Source of the DNA: Phaeocystidibacter luteus
Lineage (GTDB): Bacteria; Bacteroidota; Bacteroidia; Flavobacteriales; Schleiferiaceae
Length of the DNA stretch: 64,000 bases
NCBI RefSeq assembly: GCF_008933115.1
Contig: NZ_WBVO01000008.1
Location: 98,540-162,539, forward strand
Reading direction: 5' to 3'
Numbering within the stretch: the stretch's first letter is position 1; every line of letters begins with the position of its first letter. Below, piece after piece: positions 25,967 to 34,550 of the stretch. The notes beneath the pieces are model-generated. The model was not told the DNA's origin. It was given only the letters and a program-made list of their open reading frames with translations, and ran no database searches. Both the position numbers and the translations under genes were made by a program.

Positions 25967-26452
25967 ATGAAGAAAGTTTTAGCAATTGCAGCTTTTGCAT
26001 TTGGCCTTTCATTCGCGTCTAATGCACAATCAATTAGTCCTAACGCAATCGGAATTCGTGCGGGTGCTGGGAACGGCCTCGGAACAGAAATTTCTTATCA
26101 GCGTGCGATGGGCAGCAACAACAGACTTGAAATTGATCTCGGCTTAAATTCAAATGATAACCTCACAGTCATCGGCATTAACGGGGTTTACCAATGGGTT
26201 TGGAACCTAGACGGAGGTCTCAATTGGTATGCCGGCGCAGGTGCTGCAGTTGCCACATGGGATTATGATGACGATTTCCCAGGCTCTCCAGAAGGCGGTC
26301 TAAACATTGGTGCTACTGGCCAACTAGGTCTTGAGTACAATTTTGACTTCCCCCTCCTCTTAAGCCTCGACTGGCGTCCAAACTTTTGGGTACTAGACGA
26401 TGCAGGGTTCGATTGGAATGGAATAGCACTGGGTATTCGATACCAGTTCTAA
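25967..26452 (+). CDS. Small outer membrane beta-barrel protein, 161 aa
   Basis: Signal peptide to about residue 20 (MKKVLAIAAFAFGLSFASNA), then strands ISPNAIGIRAGAGNGLGTEISYQRA, NRLEIDLGLN, WNLDGGLNWYAGAGAAV, GGLNIGATGQLGLEYN and the terminal WNGIALGIRYQF ending in aromatic Phe, which is the usual outer-membrane insertion signal. The size fits an eight-stranded OmpA/OmpW-like barrel. Function unknown. The gene is monocistronic, followed by a terminator. Confidence 0.7.
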   Translation: MKKVLAIAAFAFGLSFASNAQSISPNAIGIRAGAGNGLGTEISYQRAMGSNNRLEIDLGLNSNDNLTVIGINGVYQWVWNLDGGLNWYAGAGAAVATWDYDDDFPGSPEGGLNIGATGQLGLEYNFDFPLLLSLDWRPNFWVLDDAGFDWNGIALGIRYQF

Positions 26453-26471
26453 ACCATCGTGAACAATATCC

Positions 26472-26506
26472 AAAGCCGTTCGTCTTCTTGATGAACGGCT
26501 TTTTTT
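26472..26506 (+). terminator. Intrinsic terminator after small barrel gene
   Basis: AAAGCCGTTC (26472-26481) pairs with GAACGGCTTT (26493-26502) over an 11-base loop, and a run of seven T follows from 26500. Confidence 0.88.
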
Positions 26507-26543
26507 ATTCCCACATTCAAAACACAAAAATCAAAATACAGAT

Positions 26544-27251
26544 ATGTCAAGTCTCCAAAATAAAGTTGCCCTCATCACAGGCGGTTCCAAAGGAATTGGC
26601 CTCGGAATCGCTCAAGCTCTTGCTGCAGAAGGCGTAAAAGTTGCGGTTACTTCTCGATCACAGTCGAGCGCAGACGCTGGAGCAAAAGAGGTCAGCAACG
26701 ATGCACTGGGAATCGAAGCAGATGTGCGTAACCGCGCGTCTATGGACGCTGCTGTGAAAGCTACGGTAGACCGTTTCGGCAAAATTGATTTCCTAATCGC
26801 CAATGCCGGTCTTGGTCATTTTGCCTCTATTGAAAATCTTACCGATGAGCAATGGCACGACACAATCGATACCAACTTGACCGGCGTATTCCACACCATT
26901 CGGGCTGGCCTAGATGAACTAAAGAAGTCCAAGGGATATATCATCACCATTTCAAGCTTGGCTGGCACCAATTTCTTCCCAACAGCCTCTGCTTACAACG
27001 CTTCAAAATTCGGGCTTACCGGTTTTACCCAAGCCGTCATGCTCGATCTACGCCACCACGGAATCAATGTAAGCACCATTATGCCAGGTTCGGTAACGTC
27101 GCATTTCAACGGACATACACCAAGCGAAGAAGACGCGTGGAAGATTCAACCGGAAGACATTGGGGAGCTTTGTGTTGACCTCTTCAAAATGAATCCGAGA
27201 GCACTTCCGAGCAAGGTTGAAGTTCGACCTGCACGACCGCCTCAGAAATAA
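26544..27251 (+). CDS. Short-chain dehydrogenase/reductase
   Basis: 235 residues, classical SDR. NAD(P) loop ITGGSKGIGLGIAQAL (TGxxxGxG, residues about 11-26), NAGLGHF (NAG motif), catalytic Ser in TISSLAGTN and the pair in SAYNASKFGLTG (YxxxK). Gly/Ser/Arg in TSRSQSS after strand 2 suggests preference for NADP(H). The end VEVRPARPPQK is typical of a Bacteroidota subgroup annotated as 3-oxoacyl-ACP reductase-like or 3-ketoacyl-CoA reductase, but the real substrate is open. Monocistronic; ileS follows after 100 bases. Confidence 0.88.
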   Translation: MSSLQNKVALITGGSKGIGLGIAQALAAEGVKVAVTSRSQSSADAGAKEVSNDALGIEADVRNRASMDAAVKATVDRFGKIDFLIANAGLGHFASIENLTDEQWHDTIDTNLTGVFHTIRAGLDELKKSKGYIITISSLAGTNFFPTASAYNASKFGLTGFTQAVMLDLRHHGINVSTIMPGSVTSHFNGHTPSEEDAWKIQPEDIGELCVDLFKMNPRALPSKVEVRPARPPQK

Positions 27252-27271
27252 AATAGCAATCTATCCTATCA

Positions 27272-27312
27272 AGAGGGCAAGCTAGTGGCTGAATAGCTTC
27301 TAGAAACCCTCT
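27272..27312 (+). terminator. Two-part inverted repeat between SDR and ileS (possible terminator)
   Basis: AGAGGG (27272-27277) pairs with CCCTCT (27307-27312) and inside it AAGCTA (27279-27284) pairs with TAGCTT (27294-27299). A weak T-run (GTTTT) follows. It lies upstream of the ileS -7 box, so it is not in the ileS leader; ending of the SDR transcript is the simplest reading. Confidence 0.4.
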
Positions 27313-27320
27313 CGTTTTCG

Positions 27321-27328
27321 TACTTTCG
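27321..27328 (+). promoter_or_regulatory. Probable -7 box (TACTTTCG) of ileS operon
   Basis: TACTTTCG, 27 bases before the ileS ATG at 27356. Same box as at 5855 and (minus strand) 63171-63164. No clear -33 TTG at the expected distance. Confidence 0.45.
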
Positions 27329-27355
27329 CGCATCTAAAATCGACGAAAGTCCTTG

Positions 27356-30300
27356 ATGATGAGCGGAAAGCCACAGAAACCATACAAAGAATATTCGCAC
27401 CTCGATCTCACTGATGCCCACAAGGACATCAAACAAAAGTGGGAGCAGGAAAATACGTTTGAGAAAAGTGTGTCTACTCGTGAAGGCGGCAAAAGCTACG
27501 TTTTCTACGAGGGACCTCCATCTGCAAACGGGCTTCCAGGCATTCACCACGTGATGTCGCGCACCCTTAAGGACATGTTCTGCCGTTTCAAAACGCAACA
27601 AGGTTTTAAGGTGGTCCGCAAAGCGGGATGGGACACACACGGCCTTCCTGTTGAACTCGGCGTCGAGAAAGAGCTCGGCATCACCAAAGAAGATATCGGC
27701 AAAAGCATCTCTGTAGAAGAATACAACGAGGCTTGTCGAAAGGCGGTCATGCGCTACACCGATGTGTGGTCGAACCTCACCTCAGAGATGGGGTATTGGG
27801 TGAATATGGATGATCCGTACATCACCTACAAAACCAAATACATCGAAACCGTTTGGTGGCTCCTCAAGCAGATCTACAACAAAGATTTGCTATATAAGGG
27901 ATACACCATCCAACCGTACTCACCAAAAGCGGGAACTGGTCTGAGTTCACACGAACTCAACATGCCGGGCACGTACAAAGATGTTACCGATACCACCATC
28001 ACCGCACAATTCAAAGTGGTGGCCGACGAAAAGTCGAAGGCCCTATTTGGCGATGAAGAAACTTTCCTGCTTGCTTGGACGACCACTCCGTGGACGCTTC
28101 CATCGAACACAGCATTGACTGTTGGTCCTAAAATCGATTACAGTCTCGTAGAGACCTTCAATCCATACACACAAGAACGCATCAGAATCGTTCTGGCCAC
28201 CCCACTGCTCTCTTCTTATCTGAAAGAAGGAGACAAGGTAGACGGTGAGCTTGAAAACTGGGATGGCAACAAGAAGACCCTTCCTTGGAAAGTGCTCAAG
28301 TCGTTCAAAGGTGCCGACCTCGTGGACGTACGCTATGAGCAGCTTCTTCCTTGGGCTCAGCCATACCAGGATGCTAATCAGGCTTTCCGAGTGATTCCTG
28401 GCGACTTTGTGACTACGGACGACGGTACGGGAATCGTTCACACGGCTCCGACGTTTGGTGCAGATGATGCCAAGGTTGCATCCGCCGCAGGCGTACCTCC
28501 AATGCTCGTTTTGGATGAAAATGACAACCCCGTTCCGCTCGTTGACTTACAAGGTCGATTTGTGAAAAGTGTTGGCGAACACGGAGGTAAATACGTCAAG
28601 AAAGAATACTACAACGACGATGAAATGCCGGATCTCGGCGTGGATGAGGAAATCGCAATCCACCTCAAGAAGACGAACCGCGCATTCAAAGTTCAGAAAT
28701 ACGTTCACAGCTATCCGCACTGTTGGAGAACCGATAAGCCGGTGCTCTATTATCCACTAGACAGCTGGTTTATCCGCACAACTGCCGTAAAAGATCGATT
28801 GATTTCTCTCAACAAAGAAATCCAATGGAAGCCTGCTAGCACAGGAACGGGTCGTTTCGGAAACTGGCTTGAAAACTTGAATGATTGGAACCTTAGCCGC
28901 TCGCGCTTCTGGGGAATTCCACTTCCAATTTGGTCAACCGAAGAAGGCGACGAACGCATCATCGTTGGTTCGGTTGAAGAGCTTGTGAATGAAATTGACA
29001 AAGCCGTTGAAGCTGGGCTGATGGATGAGAATCCGTATGCCAACTTCGAAGCGGGAAATATGGACGAAGCCAACTACGATCAGGTTGACTTGCACCGTCC
29101 GTATGCCGACCGTATCACCTTGATAAGCCCAAGTGGAAAGCCGATGAAACGAGAGGCTGACCTCATCGACGTTTGGTTCGATTCAGGTTCGATGCCGTAC
29201 GCTCAAATGCACTATCCATTTGAAAACAAAGAGCGTGTTGACTCTGGTGAAGTTTTCCCAGCGGATTACATCGCTGAGGGCGTTGACCAAACACGTGGTT
29301 GGTTCTTCACACTGCATGCTATTGGAACCATGGTGTTCGACAGTGTAGCTTACAAGAATGTGGTGAGCAACGGCCTCGTGCTCGACAAAAACGGACAGAA
29401 AATGTCGAAGCGTTTGGGCAACGCGGTGGATCCATTCAAAACGATGGATCAATACGGTGCGGACGCAACGCGTTGGTACATGATTACGAATGCGCAACCT
29501 TGGGACAACCTCAAGTTTGATGAATCTGGAATTGAAGAGGTAAGAAGGAAATTCTTCGGCACCCTCTACAACACATACGCCTTCTTCGCGCTTTATGCGA
29601 ACGTCGACAACTTCACGTACAGCGAAGCCGATGTACCGTTGAAGGATCGTCCGGAAATTGACCGCTGGATTCTCTCGGAATTGAACACCTTGATTAACGA
29701 TGTTACCTCGGGATTGGAGAGCTATGAGCCTACTCGTGCCTTCCGTGCGATAAGTGACTTTGTGAACGACAAGTTGAGCAACTGGTACGTACGCCTTTGT
29801 AGAAGAAGATTCTGGAAAGGAACGATGGGTACCGACAAGCTTTCGGCGTATCAAACCCTCTACACTTGTCTTGAAACGGTTTCAAGATTGAGTGCTCCGT
29901 TGGCGCCATTCTTCATGGATCGCCTTTTCCGCGATTTGAATGCTGCAACGGGAAAAGATAATTCTGAGAGCGTGCACCTATCGCAATGGCCTTCGGTTGA
30001 CAACTCTGCCATTGATGAGGATTTGGAGGAGCGCATGCACCTTGCACAGCAGTTGAGCTCAATGGTTCTCAGTTTACGCAAGAAGGAGAAAATCCGTGTG
30101 CGTCAGCCTCTGAGAAAAATCACCGTCCCTGTGCTTAACGACACCTTCAAGAACCGACTATCAGCAATTGAGAACTTGGTGGCATCAGAAGTGAACGTGA
30201 AGGCAGTTGAAGCAGTAGACGAAAGTGCAGGAATGTTCGTTAAGAAAGCCAAGCCAAACTTTAAGACCTTAGGTCCAAAGTACGGCCAGCTCATGAAGGG

Positions 30301-30757
30301 CATAGCCGGCTATGTAAATCAGATGGACACGGATGCCATCCGTGCGTTTGAAGCCAACGGAAGTTTGGAAATTGACGTAAATGGTGAGAGCGTGAAACTC
30401 GAGTCAGAAGACATCGAGGTATCGACTGCCGACATCCCGGGAATGCTTGTAGCATCTGAGAACGGAGTGACCGTGGCATTGGATATTACGCTTGATGAAG
30501 AACTCACTGCTGAGGGCTTGGCCCGTGAAGTGGTGAACCGAATTCAGAATCTCAGAAAGGACTCTGGTTTGGATGTAACAGATCGCATCTCGCTTACACT
30601 TGGTGGATCTGGTGAACTCCAAAAAGCAGTTGAAGCCAATTCAGAATACGTTTGTTCTGAAGTGCTCGCAGAAGATTGGAAGTGGGAAGAAAACGGTGAT
30701 GCAACATCGGTAGAAATCGACGATTTCACGCTGAAAGTGCACATCGAAAAAGCATAA
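27356..30757 (+). CDS. ileS: Isoleucine--tRNA ligase, IleRS2-like, with swapped GxHH signature
   Basis: 1133 residues from ATG 27356 (the adjacent TTG at 27353 and ATG at 27359 are alternatives). Class I synthetase charging tRNA(Ile), with an editing domain inserted in the Rossmann fold. The KMSKR loop is at residues 682-686. The HIGH region reads GLPGIHHVMSRT: residues 62-65 are Gly-Ile-His-His where HxGH is expected, so the first and third residues of the signature are exchanged. Length and the lack of a C-terminal zinc-binding end agree with the eukaryote-like type 2 enzymes. The frame is intact and the rest of the catalytic core is normal, so I take it as functional. It heads an operon with the DksA-like gene and lspA. 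Confidence 0.95.
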   Translation: MMSGKPQKPYKEYSHLDLTDAHKDIKQKWEQENTFEKSVSTREGGKSYVFYEGPPSANGLPGIHHVMSRTLKDMFCRFKTQQGFKVVRKAGWDTHGLPVELGVEKELGITKEDIGKSISVEEYNEACRKAVMRYTDVWSNLTSEMGYWVNMDDPYITYKTKYIETVWWLLKQIYNKDLLYKGYTIQPYSPKAGTGLSSHELNMPGTYKDVTDTTITAQFKVVADEKSKALFGDEETFLLAWTTTPWTLPSNTALTVGPKIDYSLVETFNPYTQERIRIVLATPLLSSYLKEGDKVDGELENWDGNKKTLPWKVLKSFKGADLVDVRYEQLLPWAQPYQDANQAFRVIPGDFVTTDDGTGIVHTAPTFGADDAKVASAAGVPPMLVLDENDNPVPLVDLQGRFVKSVGEHGGKYVKKEYYNDDEMPDLGVDEEIAIHLKKTNRAFKVQKYVHSYPHCWRTDKPVLYYPLDSWFIRTTAVKDRLISLNKEIQWKPASTGTGRFGNWLENLNDWNLSRSRFWGIPLPIWSTEEGDERIIVGSVEELVNEIDKAVEAGLMDENPYANFEAGNMDEANYDQVDLHRPYADRITLISPSGKPMKREADLIDVWFDSGSMPYAQMHYPFENKERVDSGEVFPADYIAEGVDQTRGWFFTLHAIGTMVFDSVAYKNVVSNGLVLDKNGQKMSKRLGNAVDPFKTMDQYGADATRWYMITNAQPWDNLKFDESGIEEVRRKFFGTLYNTYAFFALYANVDNFTYSEADVPLKDRPEIDRWILSELNTLINDVTSGLESYEPTRAFRAISDFVNDKLSNWYVRLCRRRFWKGTMGTDKLSAYQTLYTCLETVSRLSAPLAPFFMDRLFRDLNAATGKDNSESVHLSQWPSVDNSAIDEDLEERMHLAQQLSSMVLSLRKKEKIRVRQPLRKITVPVLNDTFKNRLSAIENLVASEVNVKAVEAVDESAGMFVKKAKPNFKTLGPKYGQLMKGIAGYVNQMDTDAIRAFEANGSLEIDVNGESVKLESEDIEVSTADIPGMLVASENGVTVALDITLDEELTAEGLAREVVNRIQNLRKDSGLDVTDRISLTLGGSGELQKAVEANSEYVCSEVLAEDWKWEENGDATSVEIDDFTLKVHIEKA

Positions 30758-30789
30758 TTGGAATTCTGCGGATAATAGTTCCAAAAAAC

Positions 30790-30797
30790 TATATTCG
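30790..30797 (+). promoter_or_regulatory. Possible internal -7 box (TATATTCG) before the DksA-like gene
   Basis: TATATTCG fits TAnnTTCG and lies 26 bases before the ATG at 30824, in the 66-base gap after ileS. It may allow separate expression of the DksA-like gene and lspA. Confidence 0.35.
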
Positions 30798-30823
30798 CAC
30801 ATTCCGTTTTTAAGAAACACATC

Positions 30824-31204
30824 ATGAGTGACGAGCCTAAAGTAAGATACTCGGATAAAGAACTCGCTGATTTTAAAGCGATTATCCAAGAGAAAATCCA
30901 CAAGGCCGAAGAAGACTTAATCATTCTTCGCGAGCAGTTCCAGAATGACCTCACCAATGGCACGGAGGACACCTCTCCGCAGTTCAAGTCGTTCGAGGAA
31001 GGTTCTGCTACAATGAGCAAAGAGACCGCATCACAGCTCGCTTCTCGTCAGGAGAAATTCATCCGCGACCTCAAGAATGCACTTATTCGCATTGAAAATA
31101 AAACCTACGGTATTTGTCGTGTAACGGGCAAGCTCATCTCCAAGGAGCGCCTTCGCTTGGTTCCACACGCAACGCTTAGCATCGAAGCGAAAAACCGTCA
31201 GTAA
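30824..31204 (+). CDS. DksA/TraR-family protein lacking the C4 zinc finger
   Basis: 126 residues. An N-terminal coiled-coil hairpin (ADFKAIIQEKIHKAEEDLIIL ... EKFIRDLKNALIRIE) is followed by the globular end YGICRVTGKLISKERLRLVP and ATLSIEAKN, collinear with the DksA zinc-finger region. Only the first of the four zinc-ligand cysteines is kept (YGIC); the others are Thr, Ser and Ala, so zinc binding in the usual way is not possible. Such forms are common in Bacteroidota, to my knowledge. A role at the RNA polymerase secondary channel is plausible but not shown. It sits between ileS and lspA and its stop is 2 bases before the lspA start. Confidence 0.82.
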   Translation: MSDEPKVRYSDKELADFKAIIQEKIHKAEEDLIILREQFQNDLTNGTEDTSPQFKSFEEGSATMSKETASQLASRQEKFIRDLKNALIRIENKTYGICRVTGKLISKERLRLVPHATLSIEAKNRQ

Positions 31205-31206
31205 TC

Positions 31207-31821
31207 TTGAAGAAACACCTTCTCATAGTGTTGGCCATCTTAGTGGTGGACCAAGTCGTTAAGATTTGGGTCAAGACCACAATGGGCTACAACCACTCCA
31301 TTCAGGTAACCGATTGGTTCAACATTCATTACATCGAAAACCCAGGCATGGCTTTCGGATTAGAATGGGGTGGAAACATTGGAAAGATTGTATTGAGCAG
31401 CTTCCGATTGGTCGCTATCGTGGCCATCTTCATCTGGCTAAAGCGATCCGTTGAGAAGAACGCCTCCAAAGTTCAATTGATTTCTATCGCCCTCATTCTT
31501 GCTGGAGCTGCAGGAAATATGATTGATTCAGCCTTTTATGGGATGATCTTCGATTCGGGTTTAACGTACAATGCCGAAATTGAAAACTGGGTAGCTTACG
31601 GCGGCATTTCGCAGTTCGGTGCAGGATACTCCGGATTCCTTCAAGGAAACGTTGTGGATATGCTTTCCTTCCCACTTTTCTCAGGCACATTCCCCGATTG
31701 GATGCCTATTTGGGGCGGTGAAAGTTTCCGCTTCTTCCGACCAATTTTCAATATTGCAGATAGCGCCATCACGGTAGGCGTCATCCTTCTCATTTTCTTC
31801 AACCGCGGAAAGAAGTCATAG
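31207..31821 (+). CDS. lspA: Lipoprotein signal peptidase
   Basis: 204 residues from a TTG start at 31207; no ATG is near and the N-terminus MKKHLLIVLAILVVDQVVK is typical. Four membrane helices. Catalytic aspartates are Asp107 in GNMID and Asp185 in FNIADSAI, with the conserved N and G around them (YIENPGMAFG near residues 42-51). It removes signal peptides from prolipoproteins in the inner membrane; lipoproteins in this window (GldH, DUF4382, DUF4837) are its clients. It is longer than the E. coli enzyme because of an insert at about 117-170, as usual in Bacteroidota. The ileS-lspA association is conserved in many bacteria. Confidence 0.95.
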   Translation: MKKHLLIVLAILVVDQVVKIWVKTTMGYNHSIQVTDWFNIHYIENPGMAFGLEWGGNIGKIVLSSFRLVAIVAIFIWLKRSVEKNASKVQLISIALILAGAAGNMIDSAFYGMIFDSGLTYNAEIENWVAYGGISQFGAGYSGFLQGNVVDMLSFPLFSGTFPDWMPIWGGESFRFFRPIFNIADSAITVGVILLIFFNRGKKS

Positions 31822-31835
31822 TGGCTCGTGAATCC

Positions 31836-31843
31836 TATCTTTG
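31836..31843 (+). promoter_or_regulatory. -7 box (TATCTTTG) that decides the M28 peptidase start
   Basis: Perfect TAnnTTTG. It lies downstream of a possible GTG start at 31828 and 23 bases before the ATG at 31867, so translation must begin at the ATG. Confidence 0.6.
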
Positions 31844-31866
31844 TTAGGATTTCAAATTTTCCACCC

Positions 31867-33531
31867 ATGAAGAAGTGGCTTAGCTCCCTTTTACTTTTTG
31901 TAGGAATTACAGCCTTCGCCCAAAACGAGATTGACCTCGCACGAGCGGACATGGCCTTTCTCGCATCCGATGAACTCGAAGGTCGTGGTCCCGGCACACC
32001 CGGAATCGCCGAAGCACGTGATTATATACAAGAAGCCTTCGATTATTCGCTCGACTCTTCGTGGACTCAGTCGTTTCCTATCCCAGAGCCTATGGAGGCT
32101 CCAGCACACCAAAATGGTATTTCGATGTTCGTTCAAGAGCTTTACACGAACGGCGAAAAAGTTGGAGATAATCTTTGGGTTACCGTTGGCCCAGCGATGT
32201 CGGCATACCCGGTTCGCTATTCAAGCAACGGCGAAGCTCGAGGCAAACTCGTCAGAGTAGGATTCGGCATCACCTCTCCCGAAATGGAACACGACGATTA
32301 CGACGGCGTGGAGGTGGAGGGCAAAATAGCCGTGATCGACATCTCATCTCCGGATGGTGTCCACCCACATTCGCAATATTTGAAATACCACGGCTTGGAT
32401 TACCGGGTTGAAAACGCCGCTGCTCATGGTGCGGTAGGCGTGATATTCATCAAGGAGGACGAAACCTCTCAAGCGCCTCGAAAATCATTCAACTCAGCCT
32501 TGCCCGGCGGCATACCGGCCATTTATCTACCAGCGACTGAGAGTTACGAATACCTCGATAGCGAGTCCGAATTCAAAGTTGAAGTTGCGCTCATTCCAAA
32601 GTCTGTAGAAGGTCGGAATGTAGTTGGCTTACTCGACCGTGGAAAAGAACAAACACTCGTTATAGGAGCGCACTACGACCACCTTGGCTATGGTGGAGAA
32701 AACTCGTTGTACCGAGGCGAAAGAGCAATTCACAATGGGGCTGACGACAACGCCAGCGGCACAACCGGCCTTTTGCATTTGGTACGAATAGCCAATGATA
32801 TCGCCCCAGATTTCAATCTCGTTTTTATCGCATTTTCGGGAGAAGAGAGAGGTCTCCTCGGTTCTGATTACTTCACAGAGCAACCGTATTTCGAGAGCTT
32901 AGACATTGTAGCCATGTTGAACATGGATATGATTGGCAGGTTGGACGAAGACAAGGCCATCCTTATTTCTGGAACGGGGACTGCCGTGGAATGGGACGCT
33001 ATTATCGCCGAACAAAACACCTACGGCTTCGATGTAAAATCGAGCGCGGGTGGAACGGGAGCATCAGACCACACCTCCTTTTACCAGAAGGATATACCGG
33101 TGCTCCATTTCTTCACGGGAACGCATGAAGACTATCACAAGCCGAGTGATGATATCGATAAAATCAACTTTGAAGGGCTCGTGAATGTTGCGGATTACTT
33201 GGCCGACATTGCCAATGCAATTCCGGCAGACATCACCTTTCAGCGCACTGCCGAAGAATCGCAATCTACTCCACGTTTCAACGTCACATTGGGTATCATT
33301 CCAGATTATGTTTTCGGTGGTCCAGGGGTGAAGGTAGACGGTGTTACGGACGGAAAGCCTGCATCGAAAGCAGGCCTTGCAGCAGGCGACATCATCATGA
33401 AACTGGGTGAATACCCGACCACTGACATTTACGGATACATGAAGGCCTTGGGCGCTTTTCAGCCTGGGCAGACCACTACCGTGACGGTTAAGCGCGGAGA
33501 AGAGGAGCTCGAATACGAACTAACATTCTAG
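31867..33531 (+). CDS. Secreted M28-family metallopeptidase with PA-like insert and C-terminal PDZ domain
   Basis: 554 residues from ATG 31867 (signal peptide MKKWLSSLLLFVGITAFAQ); the in-frame GTG 39 bases upstream lies before the promoter box and is rejected. Zinc aminopeptidase motifs: GAHYDHLGYGG, HNGADDNASGT, AFSGEERGLLGS, NMDMIGR and HFFTGTHEDYHKPSDD supply the His/Asp/Glu ligands and the general-base Glu. A protease-associated-type insert (about 120-235) precedes the catalytic core, and the last 90 residues (VKVDGVTDGKPASKAGL ... GDIIMKLG) are a PDZ domain. Probably a periplasmic or surface exopeptidase for nutrient peptides. It lies 1 base before gpsA. Confidence 0.9.
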   Translation: MKKWLSSLLLFVGITAFAQNEIDLARADMAFLASDELEGRGPGTPGIAEARDYIQEAFDYSLDSSWTQSFPIPEPMEAPAHQNGISMFVQELYTNGEKVGDNLWVTVGPAMSAYPVRYSSNGEARGKLVRVGFGITSPEMEHDDYDGVEVEGKIAVIDISSPDGVHPHSQYLKYHGLDYRVENAAAHGAVGVIFIKEDETSQAPRKSFNSALPGGIPAIYLPATESYEYLDSESEFKVEVALIPKSVEGRNVVGLLDRGKEQTLVIGAHYDHLGYGGENSLYRGERAIHNGADDNASGTTGLLHLVRIANDIAPDFNLVFIAFSGEERGLLGSDYFTEQPYFESLDIVAMLNMDMIGRLDEDKAILISGTGTAVEWDAIIAEQNTYGFDVKSSAGGTGASDHTSFYQKDIPVLHFFTGTHEDYHKPSDDIDKINFEGLVNVADYLADIANAIPADITFQRTAEESQSTPRFNVTLGIIPDYVFGGPGVKVDGVTDGKPASKAGLAAGDIIMKLGEYPTTDIYGYMKALGAFQPGQTTTVTVKRGEEELEYELTF

Positions 33532-33532
33532 C

Positions 33533-34549
33533 ATGGGAAAGAACAAAGAAGGCAAGGGAACGCATCTAAATATAGCCGTAGTTGGGGGAGGATCATGGGC
33601 CACAGCGCTCGTTAAAATCCTCTCGGAAACGAATGATTACGTGGGTTGGTGGATGCGCGATGAAGAGGCGGTGATGCACATCAAACGCTACCATCACAAT
33701 CCAAAATACCTTACGGGTGTAGAGCTTCAGACAGAAAGAATAGATGTGACCACAGATTTAGATCACATCGTATCTGAAGCTGATTACATCATTTTCGCCG
33801 TTCCTAGCGCCTTTTTAAAACCTGCGTTAGAAGCACTCACAGTACCACTAGAAGACAAAGTGGTATTCTCGGCTATCAAGGGAATTGTACCCGATGAGAA
33901 TGTCATTGTGGGAGAATTTTTCTTCAACAAGTACCGCGTTCCTATTGAGAACATTGGAGTAATCATGGGGCCTTGTCATGCCGAAGAGGTTGCCCTTGAA
34001 CGCCTCAGCTACCTCACGTGTGCAAGCCAAACGGAAGAATACGCCTCAAACATGGCCAAGGCGCTGGCGTGCGATTTTATCAAGACCTCCACATCCGACG
34101 ATATTTACGGAACCGAGTATGCCGCTGTTCTGAAAAACATCTACTCGCTTGCAGCGGGAATCTGTCATGGATTGGGCTACGGAGATAACTTCCAGGCCGT
34201 TTTGGTGAGCAATGCTACGCGAGAAATGAAGCGCTTCATCAAGAACGTTCACCCGATTAAGCGTGACATTACCGGCTCGGCCTACCTAGGCGACCTGTTG
34301 GTTACTGCCTACTCTCAGTTTAGCCGAAACCGGCTATTCGGTACTATGATTGGAAAGGGCTACACGGTGCGCTCGGCCATGTTGGAAATGAACATGGTTG
34401 CGGAGGGATACTACGCTACAAAGCTTATCAAAAGCGTGAAAAAGGACTTGGACATCAAGATGCCAATTTCCAATGCGGTGTACAAAATCCTCTACGAGGG
34501 TAAGAATCCGAAGAAGGTGATGGCGGCTTTGGCTGAGAAGTTCTCGTAA
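33533..34549 (+). CDS. gpsA: NAD(P)-dependent glycerol-3-phosphate dehydrogenase
   Basis: 338 residues. Makes sn-glycerol 3-phosphate from dihydroxyacetone phosphate for phospholipid synthesis. The nucleotide loop IAVVGGGSWATALVKIL is at residues about 14-30, followed by SAIKGIVPDENVIVGEFF, the GPCHAEEV block and catalytic-Lys region GTEYAAVLKNIYSLAAGICHGLGYGDN. The C-terminal helical domain (RDITGSAYLGDLLVTAYSQFSRNR) binds substrate. The start gives a basic N-terminal tail MGKNKEGKGTH of no clear purpose. It starts 1 base after the peptidase stop and is 1 base from the acetyltransferase, so these three are one transcript. Confidence 0.93.
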   Translation: MGKNKEGKGTHLNIAVVGGGSWATALVKILSETNDYVGWWMRDEEAVMHIKRYHHNPKYLTGVELQTERIDVTTDLDHIVSEADYIIFAVPSAFLKPALEALTVPLEDKVVFSAIKGIVPDENVIVGEFFFNKYRVPIENIGVIMGPCHAEEVALERLSYLTCASQTEEYASNMAKALACDFIKTSTSDDIYGTEYAAVLKNIYSLAAGICHGLGYGDNFQAVLVSNATREMKRFIKNVHPIKRDITGSAYLGDLLVTAYSQFSRNRLFGTMIGKGYTVRSAMLEMNMVAEGYYATKLIKSVKKDLDIKMPISNAVYKILYEGKNPKKVMAALAEKFS

Positions 34550-34550
34550 C

